From the NCBI GenBank assembly GCA_024734555.1, contig JANPWX010000060.1:3447571-3511570 (forward strand): a DNA stretch of 64,000 bases. Direction: 5' to 3'. The DNA is from Trochalopteron elliotii. Taxonomy: Eukaryota > Chordata > Aves > Passeriformes > Leiothrichidae. The notes under the pieces were generated by a model. That model was not told where the DNA came from. It saw nothing but the letters and a program-made list of their open reading frames with translations, and did no database searches. Of this stretch, positions 25,537 through 37,200 are shown one piece after another (the stretch's first letter is position 1; every line of letters starts with the position of its first letter). A program made the position numbers and the translations under genes.

Positions 25537-25815
25537 TTGAAAGACTGAGAGCCAGGATTGGATTTCTTCTCCCTGCTGCCACCAGCTTGCTGTGTGGCCT
25601 AGGACTACTCAATGCTTAGTGTTGAATTTTCAGCAATTTCAAGCACCCACCCATCCCATAGGGTGCCACTGAAAAAATCAGACCAGCAATGCTCTTGGGC
25701 CTCATTTTTTCCACCTGTAAAATGAGATTAGTTACTCTATTTTGCAAGGCTGTCATGCACATTAATCATTATTTGTAGGTTTTCTGGAGATCCTCACATC
25801 AAAGAGCACTACAAT
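25537..25815 (+). mobile_element. near full-length amniote MIR-type SINE with an insert
   Basis: The order of words follows the MIR family: GACTGAGAGCCAGGATTGGA, then CAGCTTGCTGTGTGGCCTAG at about 25584-25603 (core 'gctgtgtgaccttggg'). Next come GGGCCTCATTTTTTCCACC and TGTAAAATGAGATTAG at about 25698-25731, then CATTAATCATTATTTGTAGG and GGAGATCCTCACATCAAAG at the 3' end. The last segment matches the 'tttgagatcctcagatgaaaggcgct' tail of amniote CORE-SINEs. About 80 bases at 25611-25692 that the consensus does not contain interrupt the core. The copy is old and in sense orientation. Confidence 0.72.
25611..25692. repeat. foldback-like insert inside the MIR
   Basis: The inserted stretch holds TTTTCAG (25627-25633) and GCACCC (25643-25648), matched by GGGTGC (25661-25666) and CTGAAAA (25669-25675) in inverted order. 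It is therefore an imperfect hairpin about 50 bases long. Palindromic repeats with similar 'ttttcag...gcaccca...gggtgc...ctgaaaa' arms occur in amniote genomes. From memory I cannot assign a family name. Confidence 0.5.
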
Positions 25816-28159
25816 AACCTGGTTAAATTTATGGCATTGTAAGATGATCCCCAAGCCAAGAACTGAAGTTGTTCCCTGAAGTGGAGCAGAGCTGTCTTTA
25901 AGTGTAGGAAGTACCAAGTAGGATAACAGTTAAGGAATGGTGTTTCCCAGTCATTAGCAATGCTTATACTCACCCAGCTCCATTGCATTACGTCCTGGGA
26001 GCCACTGTAGGAACCAGGAAGGAAATGTAACCCCTTTCTCTCTTCCTCTCACTCACCACCTCCAGTCCCCATCCCTCTGATCCCCACAGAACAGCAGCAG
26101 CGTGTCAGGCAGCTGCTGGCTGTGAGCACTCTGTGTTATTCTCTTTTGGAATTACCCTGTTGGCTTCTTTGGTGTATCAAGCCAGCTCATGGAGCCACCT
26201 CTTTGTCTTCACCATTTGTGAGTACTCTGGCAGCTGGCCTGCTCCCCTACATTCAGAATATGAAGCACCTGACAGCTCCCCAAGGCAGCAACCTCGAGAT
26301 ATTATTAAATATAAATGCATTCAGGTAAAGTCCTCCTCAGCTGGACAAGTGCCCCTTTCCTCCCTGCCTTGCAGCAGGAGCTGGGGCTCTACTGAGTGTG
26401 CAGTACCTGACACCAATCCCAACAGGGTAACTGCAGGAATGGTGAGAGGGCCTCTCACTCCTGAAAAAAGCAAGTGGGAACACACCAGTTCATCACAGCT
26501 GAGTAAGGATACAGTAAACTGAACAGCTGCCATATGCATGACAGATCTGCCAGAGAGATCATCTGCTGAGAAACTGCAGCTTCATTTCTTCAGGACCTGA
26601 CAAATACAGAGTTCAAAAAAAAAGGTTTTTTTAAAGGTCAATACATTCTACAAGGTAAGAAAGGGGTCAGATCTAACTCTCGAACACAGACCCCTTCAAG
26701 AACCTCTGCCCCACAATACAGCAGGCTAGGAAGAGGACAATGTGAAAAAACTAAGCTAATTAAAATACAACTCACATGTGAGGGCTGCTGGAATGCATGG
26801 GATCAATTTTCATTGTCATCACTACAGCAGGGCCAGAGAACCTCAAATGCTTTTTATCAGATCCTCCAGCCTACATAAGAATTAGGTTCCAAAACCACCT
26901 CTCCCAGTTCCTCTATTCTTCCAGGAAAAATTGGCATCCAATTGTGGACTCTGGCATAGCAAAATCCTTATTCAGTATTGCAAAAGTTTCTACTGGATCT
27001 TTTTTTTTTCTGTTCTTCCTCCAGGCATAGAAAGGCACCTGATTTGTTTAGGCTATTTAATCAACTTCCAGCCACTATCTTCTTCCAAGTTCTAATTCCT
27101 TATTTCCTCTACTCTAATGTTCAAACAATTAATTCCCACATGTGTAAATTGCCTAACTGTCTATCCTGAGCTTTTATCCCATTTCAATTCTTGGTTAGTA
27201 CCCAAGTTAACTTCCTTCTTGCCCTGAGCAATTGGTAAGTCCTCTCACACCCAGCCTCTCAACAGTGCAGCCTGCTCATTTCACTTGGCAGGAAAAGCTG
27301 CTGAGATTAGCTTCTAGTGCCTGACCTACATTTCTGGAGAACTCTGGAGTGGAGAATTGGTTTCTACAGCAATTCCAGGGGATATTCAATAATCTTTTTC
27401 ATGACAGTTTAATAGCCATATATACACCTCTCTATTATTCTTATGTCTATAAGTTCTTGATTCCTCAAAAGCCCCCTGCCATGTTAAATATCCCAGTTAT
27501 TTAGCACAAGATCTTCTGTATACAACAAAATGTATTTGAAACCACAATGACTTTAAATGACTTTAATAAAAGGGATACTCAAGGCTTATGAGGCTTTGAT
27601 TTTCATTTTCACTAAGGCCTTTACTTACTCTGGTGGAATCAAGAGAGAGTAAATGGAATACAGACATGCCTTACACCCACTTTAAAAAGCCATTACACAA
27701 ACGAGAGGAGTCTCCCCTGTCTGGTAAAAAGAGAAGTTGAACCATTTACCACACTATGACAAGCAGCCTTTTCTCCAGCCATGAAAGTCTATTACTGTGC
27801 TTCACCAGAACCTCAGCAAGTCAGTGAAATTGCTGCAGACATGATTAAAAGCTCATCTTAGAGCACACAGCATCACATAAACATCTCCCTCAGAATTTGT
27901 CTCTTCCAAACCCATGAGCAATTTTCCCCACACCTAGTTTTCTACCATCCTTCACAGAAGTTAACTTGAAAAGGTCTTTTCTTCTGGGAGATATACAGCA
28001 GCTTGTTTCTTGCTGTTACACCTGCTGTTTCAGTTTGAGGGACATTACTGTGTTGTTAAAAAACATCAGCAGTGAGGGAGTTGGTGTGACAGACATAATT
28101 GGTAAAAAACTTAAAATGCAGTATTGCCCACAGGTGAGAGGTATTGTTTAAATTATACT
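25816..28159. other. unannotated non-coding stretch
   Basis: A GC-richer patch lies at about 26020-26120, with A and T runs near 26615-26632 and a T10 run at 27001-27010. Two overlapping plus frames at 26122-26522 are not supported by splice sites. No gene is recognised. Confidence 0.45.
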
Positions 28160-28479
28160 CATAAATGTCCATCACTTTTTTTTGTGGGCACACAAAATAA
28201 GGGCCTCAGTCTTTGCGAAGTGCCATAAATTATTTCTAGCAGCCACAATAAATGGTCATTTACAAATGAACATTTTTATAAGATCACTTACATACACAAT
28301 CTAGAATATCCTCCTTATATTTGCATTTAAGCTCAGCTATGAATCACTATGAAAACTGGCTGTTTGTTGACTGGCAGCTTTAGGAAAAGATTCTTTCTGT
28401 TTCATATCTCTGAGTTTTTTTAAGAGGGAACTTTGCTTAAATAATGCAAATTAACAATGATGTCAATATTCTTAAAAGT
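28160..28479. promoter_or_regulatory. candidate conserved non-coding element with POU/SOX site
   Basis: This repeat-free segment ends in an octamer word, ATGCAAAT at 28444-28451, followed after one base by AACAATG (a SOX-type core) at 28453-28459. Adjacent POU and SOX sites are a known enhancer pairing. Here the SOX core is inverted relative to the classic arrangement. TTTGCATTTAAG near 28320 and AATAAATGGTCATTTACAAATG near 28247 add to the pattern. Conservation is untested. Confidence 0.25.
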
Positions 28480-31400
28480 ATGTTTTAACAGAAGAGCCAT
28501 TTTAACACGTACAGCCTGAAATCCCAAAGGACAATATCACGTATGCACTTCAAATTTCAGTGTGACCTTACAACCTTATCCCATTCCCACATCACCAATG
28601 ACATTCACTTCTAGGATGGAACATTTCCTGTTCCCAAGGGATGATTATTCATCTCTGAAAACTTCTCACCATATGGTGGCACAATCCAGTTAACACTGGA
28701 GTCTTGCATTTTTTCCACCACGACACATCAATGCAGCCTGAGATTGCAGTGTTGCTGGTTTTTAAAGCCCAACAGGCAAATCCCCTCTCTGCTTCTTGAA
28801 CTTTGCATTCATGAGACCCCCCTCATTCAGGTCCTCCTGGTAAAGAACCAAACCCTCCTGTTTGAAGGCAGGAGGAAGACCAGGACTTCTTGTCCATGAC
28901 ATGGAATTTACTGCCTCATGAATCAGTCTTGTTCTGTTCCTTCCTGCTGCAAAGGCACAAATGAAGGGCTACCTTCCTTTCCCACTGCAATTCTACGTCC
29001 CCTAACTGCAGTGGAATTACATAGAAATGATACTGAGCTGCCGAAAGAAGAGAACAAAGTCCTAAAATTTCACCTCCTCCTGACCACAAAGATGTTCAAA
29101 AATTGCATTTCCTTCCATCCCTTTGAAACATAATTCAGTTGCCTTGTTAATGTCAGGAAGATCATATTTAAACTCTTTCTTTAGCAGCTCAATGCCCAGC
29201 TGGGAGGTGAAAGGCTGTGATCAATGTAGTAACCATACAATAGATGAGTTTCAAGCACTACACATTAGGCTTTATGGATTTCTTTAAAGTGTGCTTTAAA
29301 AAAAAATAACAAGGAAAGAAATTAAAAGACCCATCCTACCATTTCAGCTTTCACAATCTGTTATACAATCCTCATTTTTCAGAGCTAGGAGAGAATAAAA
29401 ACCCAGCCTTTCAGACCTTGGAAACAGGTAAGTGCATTAAACAGCTGGGCTAATAAATGTCATACTGTCCCTCCATTTTCCTTAAAGGCTGTCCTTAGTT
29501 CTCAGACACAACAGGGAACTGAAATTATCTCCAAAGCAAATAAATTCAAACTTTGGGGACACTCAAGAATAGATCAGAACAAGATGGATCCTGACAGGAG
29601 GATTACTTAGCCAAGTTGTTTTACTATTTGCTTAACAGCTTTGAATTTCTCTTTGAATTTCAAAATACAACAAATACTGAAGAAAAGTTAGGAGCAAAAA
29701 TAGAAGCTCCGTGATTTTTTTTTTTTTGGTAGGACAAAATTCCTCATAGCATGTGCTATTTAGAAATTTTAAAAAACTGGCTCAGCCACCCTGATTTCCT
29801 TTGCAAGTGCCTCCATATTTGCATCAGCTGGTGCAGTTCAAACAGAATCTTATGATTGGATGCATATGCTGGGACTTTATACATATAAAAGTGTGCATGG
29901 ATAAAATACTGGCTTATTAAAGCTTCCAATGTAACATTGATACATATCATGAAGTGTACTTTAGTGCAACTTTAAGTATTAGTAAGGCCAGTCAGTTATT
30001 CAAGCCAGAGTTGAGAATATAATTCTGGGACAGCGCACGTGAAGGTAAAATGAACAAAATACCTAGAAAAAGAAAACCCCAAAGTATGGCAGTTGAGTCA
30101 AATTGACACCCAAGCTATATCACCCAAGTGATATCAGAAACATCAGTATGGGGGTGAATTTGATGCGGCTTTGACAATCCAGTTCTGTACACTGAAACAC
30201 AGTGTTAAAGAGCAGTTGGGTTCCTGTAGTATTGCCCATAGAATTGCATGCTTTACCTTTTGCTTAATTGCTTTATAAAAGAGAAAAGTCTGCAAGTACA
30301 AGGCCTACGTTTTTTCAGTTTAAACTGTCACAGGATGTTCATATCACACTGAGGATCTCCCAAAATGCAGTACACTCAAGAGGTATTCCATGACTATCCC
30401 AAATATTCACAGAAACTCCGTGCCAGAACAATGCATTTGGTATTATTTCTGACTGTCAGCACAATGAACAGGTCACTTTTGGTCACAGTTAATGGCTGCA
30501 GACTCACACCCTGTACCATATCAGCTGTTCTGGAGTTCTGTAGGTGAGGGAGGTATAAATGGAGCAGTACCAACTGTATAAAACATATATCCCCTCCCCT
30601 GCCATTATGTATTCATGTACACAGAAACAAACTGAATTCACCATTGCTACAAGGAGATGCAGCTTTTTTCACTCACTGGAAGGACCATACAACTATGGAA
30701 GGGGAAAATGGCATTGCTTATTTTAATTTATTCCTGCTGCTGCTGAAATAACAGGAGCTGTTTCAAGACAACTCAGTCAGAACTCCATTATAATTGGTCT
30801 CAGCCTTTCAAAGGGAAGAACTGAGCCATCTACAAAAGAAGAAAGAAAAAAAAAATCCCATCTCAGAAAGCTGTGCAGTGGATGTAGTTTCAGCAAACTG
30901 CCTGCAGCTGCAGAATGAGCCTGCCACACATTGCTGCTTTGAGCAGCCAGCAACCTGTGCTGAAAGAATACTGATTTAGGGCCTGAGCTCAAAAGAGCTG
31001 CACAAATTCAGCTGCCAGACTTCAGTTTGTAGATAATGCATAGTATGTCAATGTGAAGCAACCACTTGAGAGGCAGAACTAAATGGCAATGTTAAGTGCA
31101 CAGATAAAAGAATATGCAGCAATAACATAATGCTCAAGAGCCTTCTCCAAATTCAGTGGAGATTCTCTGATTTCAGTGGCCTTTTCAATGAGCCTCAAGA
31201 CCACAAGTTATTAAAATATAGAACTTAATCAAGTCATTCCACTTTCTTGCTGATTTAATCTGCTTTAGTCCACTCCATTTCTAGATAATGAGGAACCAAG
31301 TGTTATAAGTCCCATTACTTTGCTATTAGAAGGAAATCTAAGCTTTATATTTTGCTGCAAAGAAGCAAGGCTCTGAAGACACAACCCCCAGTGCCACTTC

Positions 31401-34195
31401 TGTTGATTGACCTAAATATCTTCCTTACTTTTCAGGTCTTTGGTCAGGCAAATTGATTTCTGTACTTTCCTCTGTGACAAGACCCTCACAGAGATGCCCT
31501 TGGTCACTCAGTCCCTGTACATGGTATTCTTAAACCATCCTCATGTGCTTATGCAGGGTCATTAGAAAATTGAGAGGACCAGTATCAAGTTGAGTTGCTT
31601 CTTGATTTATGAGGATATACCTGGACTTGCACTGAAACAGTGTTTTTATGTAACATAATTATATTAAAATGATTGCCTACCCAGTATGCTATATTTTTTC
31701 CAAACTGCATCATCCATACAGATATATTTCATATACCAAATGCACTGAAAGATTTTCAATTATTCTGACCCTGAGAACATACCAGATTTCATTCTATGCT
31801 GTCTTCATTATCAAAAAGTAACAGAGGCATACAGCAAGACAATCTAAAACCTCCTCTTCTTGAGGAGTTTCTACATGTTCTCTCTTCTATTCCTCCTTTA
31901 GGCAGTATTTTCTTTGGGCACAGACACCATCTCACCCTACATATCTACCATACTGGAGCTGTGATCTCAGTTGCATAGGCATAGGTCTCCATGTAATAAA
32001 GCAATAGTAATGTAATGAAATAAGAATAAAGATTGGTGATTCACAGTGCTAACTTCATTTGCGAACACACCATCCAACTAACCAGGACCCAGTGGTACCT
32101 CAGTGAGATTCCATGCAGGGCAGATTTAGTTTCCACAGCATCTACATACACATTAGAAAAGTAAAAGTGGTGGACATCATGTCATCACAGTGATGGGCAG
32201 AGGGTAAACACTCAGAGCGGAATGAAGTAGTTCAGAACTGGGACCAGGAAAGGAGCTGACTTCAGTGGTTAAAATGTGCTGCAGTAAAAACCCCAAGGAA
32301 TATTATAACACACAGAGAAAAGCCTTATATCTTCTAGAAGGGCTGGTATACTGGAGTTTCCTCAGACTTGCAGCAAATAATCCTGTACCAACACTCATCC
32401 AGTCAGCAACAGGACACTTTTCTTCTATTTGTTTCTCCCCTGCTCTCTCATCCCAGACTCAAATCTCATCCACCTTGTACAACACAGCCCTTTCTGTGCT
32501 GCATTGTTATCTCTGCTGGCCCAGGTCTGTACCTCCACAGCCTTTCTGTAGGTGCTATTGATGCATTTTTCTGATGTAAGTATGAACTGCTCTGAAAACA
32601 CCACGGATGGAGCTGTCTGTGTGTTTAAAGCCCTCACAGGGAACAACCAGCTGCTTTAGCAAAATGTTCTTGCAGATAATGTAGACTGGAATTTACAAGA
32701 GACATCACTCCCCTTCTGAGCCCTTCAAATATGACAAAAATGTAATGGTACCTGAGATCCCCAAGGAAGAGACACATTCAATATCAACAATAGTTAGACT
32801 TAGAACTCCATGGTGAAATCCCTGATGGTATAAAAAAAGGTCTTTTTCCAAAGTCATTACTGGGTCAAACTCACAAGATCTGTTTCTGTTTGAGGGAAAC
32901 TGCAACACAATGAATTAATGCCAAAATTCCTTTTCTGATACCTCTGCAATGTTAGTAGGGGACTCACACCATTGCTGATATCCAAAAACTTCAACCTCTG
33001 CTTGAACTTTCAGTCCTTTGTTCTCCCAGCTTCTAGCAATAATAATCACTTGCAAGATTCACTGTTAGAAATACTCATTGATTTTAAAAATATGAGTGAT
33101 CAAAGATATATGCTTTTCTAAATGGAAATTTCTTAAGCAGACAGTTACATCAAACTGACAAATTCAAAAGCTTGGTAAACCTTTTTTGCCTTAATGAAAA
33201 ACCTAGAAAGTTAGCAATGAATTCTGTCCATCATGTATATTAACATAATTTTCTAAGGCTATTAAGCAACATGAATTTTACTAACAAAAAGGGCAAACAC
33301 AAATCAAGCATTTTGAGAGATACTGCTATGCATCACTGGCACATAATTCAATGTTATGATGGATTGCTGGTTTTCATACTAATTTCAAGACTTTTGAATC
33401 AGTAAAGTAATATAGTTGGTCAACATAATATATTTCATAAATCAGAACTTGATAGATTAATCCATGTGGATTTATAAATCACATCAGGGTATTCCCTCCC
33501 AAGCAGAGCTTGCTCTCTACCCATTTTTCTTCATGGATTAGAAAACAAAACATTATGAGCTTACATCTCCAAATGATGTGTTAGCCCTCCAGGGCTATTC
33601 CAGAAAGCACTGCAAGATCACAAGAGTAGGGATCACAAGAGCTCAGAGTAGGAGGACTTTGCAATTTCTCTCATAAGCTCACAGAGAGTGGAACAAGTGC
33701 AAATATTAATGAAGTTCAGATACCCTTAAAGAGTGCATGATCAGAAATTCATCTGTAGCCAGCAGTCAGCTCTCAAACCCTAAGCAGTGAAGTCACTGTC
33801 AGCAACAGCCTTCTTACAGATTTGTAAAGAATTACTTATTTCTTCCATCTCTCAAATTTACCTGTTTCTTAAAGAGGATTTTGCCTTCAAAACTTTTCTG
33901 TAGAAGAAAAATAAACCACAATTCATTTACTCTCTACCAACAAGCTCTGCAAGCAGGGTTATGGTGAAGTGTGACCCATGGTGCATTGGCCTTGCTTTGT
34001 CTATTTGTACAATACAAGACAAAAACAAACACGTTGAAGCACTTTCAACAGAGCCTGGCAGTAAACCTTTCATGCATCTACCCCTGGAAGACACTCTCAG
34101 GCCATGTGAAAGGGACATTGATCCTGGCAGAGATCAGATTAATTATAAATGTTGCAGTGGGACTTGGGGACACTCAGCAGGAATTGACAGAAGCC
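28480..34195. other. unannotated non-coding stretch
   Basis: About 5.7 kb of AT-rich DNA. A T-run lies at about 29716-29728, and A-runs near 29299-29306 and 30847-30855. Open frames remain under 100 codons. I see no gene, RNA gene or named repeat. Confidence 0.45.
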
Positions 34196-34261
34196 TTAAC
34201 TAAGCCTTTCTTAACTAAGCTTAACTAAGTTAACTAAGTTAAGTTAACTAAGTTAACTAAG
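34196..34261. repeat. TTAACTAAG short tandem array
   Basis: Six copies of TTAACTAAG start at 34196, 34211, 34221, 34230, 34244 and 34253. They are spaced 9, 10, 14 or 15 bases apart through small interruptions. The last copy runs directly into the left arm of the hairpin that follows. Confidence 0.9.
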
Positions 34262-34290
34262 ACCAGAACTATTGATATAGTTCTGGTCTT
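34259..34290. repeat. perfect 14-base hairpin
   Basis: AAGACCAGAACTAT at 34259-34272 is the exact reverse complement of ATAGTTCTGGTCTT at 34277-34290, with a 4-base loop TGAT. It abuts and slightly overlaps the TTAACTAAG array. A fold-back templated duplication would give this structure. A transcribed hairpin is another option, though the stem is short for a microRNA precursor. Confidence 0.92.
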
Positions 34291-37200
34291 CATTTCTCCA
34301 TTTTAATATCAACAAGAAAAGACTCAACAGTCCTGAATTTTCTTGGGTATTTAATAGACTCCTGGCTGACAGCAGCACCCCAGCCTGTCCCTGTTTAACT
34401 CCAACAGGCTCTACAACAGTTCTGTGAAACGTTCTGAAGTCTGTGTCACAGGTTCTCATGAACCCCATCAAATTCTACTGCCTGAACAACAAAACCAACA
34501 CTGTGTTTCATAGGACATCTTCACCAGCATATTTCTTTACCTCTAAAGACCTAAGAAACATTTATGCTGACTACTATCCTTTAAAGATATTTTAACTCCA
34601 GGTTACTGACTGTGCTGATTGCAGGTAACAGGCACTGACTTTCTGTGAGACTTCAGTTGTGCTGTATATTTGAGGAAATGGTGTGGGGCTTAGAAGCCTG
34701 TACTGCTGTGATCATTGTGGGGAAAAGAATTGATCAAATATCCTTAAAAATTGAATATGGTAACTTTCCCAGACAACTCCTGAAAGACAATGTGAGAGGC
34801 TCCACAGCTTGAGAGGCTCTATGCCTTAGTAATGGTTATGTAAAACTATTAGATCCTGAAGGCCTAATGCTAAAAGACAATATTGCTCTATTTAATATCA
34901 GTATTTTTTAAATTCTGGCCTAACAGTGACCAACAGTACGAATCAACAGGAATTTTAAGGCATTTTTACTAGTGCATATTAATACACATATTCTGTTATA
35001 CATCTTCTCCCTCCCAGTCTCCTATAAGTGTCAAGTTTTGAGCACTTCCACATATGGCATATTATGATATTCAGAACAATAGAAATGGAAAGGAGGCCAT
35101 ACTTTTCAGGTGGGGAAAAGAAGGTCGGCAATGGCAGCAAAACAATTCCCCACACATACTGGTAAATCCAGGCCTAATATTCAAGCTAGTTTTCACTGGC
35201 CTCATTTAATTCAAACTGGAATCCTTTATAATTACAGAAGAATTTCCTTGAGACTTCTTACATGGCCCTATTTTTAGAGTGCACATGAGCCATTCTGGCA
35301 AACAATTTTTCACTCTTGAAGTGCTACCATGAGGCCTTGCTGATCTCCAAGATATGAGATACAATGCAGATGGCAACTCGGGGAAATCCTGCTCTTATTT
35401 GGAGCATCCAAAAGCTCTGATCCCTCCCTCCCTTTATGCCCTTGTGAGCTAAACAGATTTGTTCTGCTCACCTGTTCTTGAAACAAGTAGCTCCTAATCA
35501 AGCAAAGCAAAGCAAAAAATGGAGAAAAAAGAAATAATAAAAGAGTATAATTTACCTTGCTGTTGTCTTTAATTAAATGTATTCCACTCTGGTGCTGCCA
35601 CTTAGGCTGAACCTTTTGCTATGCAAATTTCAAGGCTAACTTCTAGTCACAGAACAAGTGTACACTTGAGAACAAGTTGGCATTTTTTCAGTGCTACTTG
35701 TGTTTAAGTGCACTCTCAGGTGTTTATGTTATCCTTCACAATGGCCTCTTCCCTTTCCAATTAGAATAATTAGACAACTGACAGAAAAAAGATGCCTGGT
35801 TTCTTTTTATCCACAATAGATCATCTAAGACTGCATTTCATACTGAAAATCAATCCCCCTAATTTCCTGCTCCAGGCAGCCTCAGCACCTGTATTAGTCT
35901 AGTCTTTATTTTTTAACAGACATTCCTAATGTTGCCACCAGCCCCAGTCCCTGCACCTCCAGATCACCATCCCTGCTGGTGCAGTTCTGTACAGCAGGGC
36001 ATTTCAGGGCCTGTATCTTGACAGATTCAAAGGGCAGAGGGAATTGCTATCTTTACAGATCACCCAAAATTTGCACCCAAAACTAAAAGTACTTCATGCT
36101 TGTGCCAAGAATTGAGATCAGTTCCAAATCAGCATGGAGGGGTTTAGACTCCTCTGAAGCAGCAGAAAATATGACCATCAATCTCTCTCCTTGCACAGCA
36201 GGATACAAATCCATTCATAATCCTGTGCTCATTCACTCTGCCATGAATATGAGGAGAATTTTTATTTATTGTTACTATCCAGTCAAGAAGAATTCCCTGA
36301 ACAGTTTTCATATCCAGGGAGGCAAAAGCTAAGGAACACTGTAGCTTTGCCTACCACACAGTGAATTCAACATACTTAAATCTGACTTTGGGCAGCAGCT
36401 AAGAGGATAATGAATGACAGAAGATTGAAAGAAAAAAAAGTTTAAAATTGGTCCATTCTTGCAGACACTCTCTAGTACTTGTAAGGATGAGGTAAAAGTG
36501 AGAGTTTCCATTCTGCCTCCAAACTGTGTTTCTTGCACAAACAGAGCTGAGTGTGCCACTGTAAACAGGAGTAAGGGCTGAACTGCTGGATCAGTTCTAA
36601 TTATTGAACGATTACAGAAAGTAATTTCAATTTTCATGAAGACTTCCTTTGTGAAAGAGATCCACCTGCTAGAAACCACAAGTTGTTTATGTGTGTACAA
36701 GAGTTTCTTCAGTCCAGCAAATCACATCCAATTTTGTGCTTTTTGAATTCCCTATTTCAACCCTATAGTTGACTCACACCCGCATCGTTAAGGAACAGCA
36801 CATGACCAAAACTTGCTTTATGAAACAACAGAGAAAAATGCATAAAAATGCACACAAATTACAACTGCTTTGGTAAATTATTTTTCCCTGAAAAGAGAAA
36901 GAAGAAAAAATGCATAACAGACCAGGATCATTTTTCTCTTTTCAGGACTGCTGGAAAATGCCATTTTGATCAACTCAAGAGTTATCCACGTATTCACCTG
37001 GGATTTGAATTGGATTAAAGATTCTGAAAAAAAAAATATTATATTTACGTCACTGAGATAAAATATGGAGGATGCAGCAGTCCAGCATTTTGGTCCATAG
37101 GTTGGTGCTCATCCGAGTTCAGCTCTAATTTTTACCTAAATAGAGAAGATCTGAATACATTCCTTCCACTCAGTAGAAAGAAAAAAATAGACCTTTGACT

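Noticed and set aside
33961..34228. Overlapping plus frames suggesting a retroviral pol remnant
   Set aside because: No conserved motif could be seen, and part of the frame is the TTAACTAAG array.
35055..35180. Possible third MIR relic (CTTTTCAGGTGGGGAAAAG)
   Set aside because: Only one short passage resembles MIR, and the order of later words does not follow the family.
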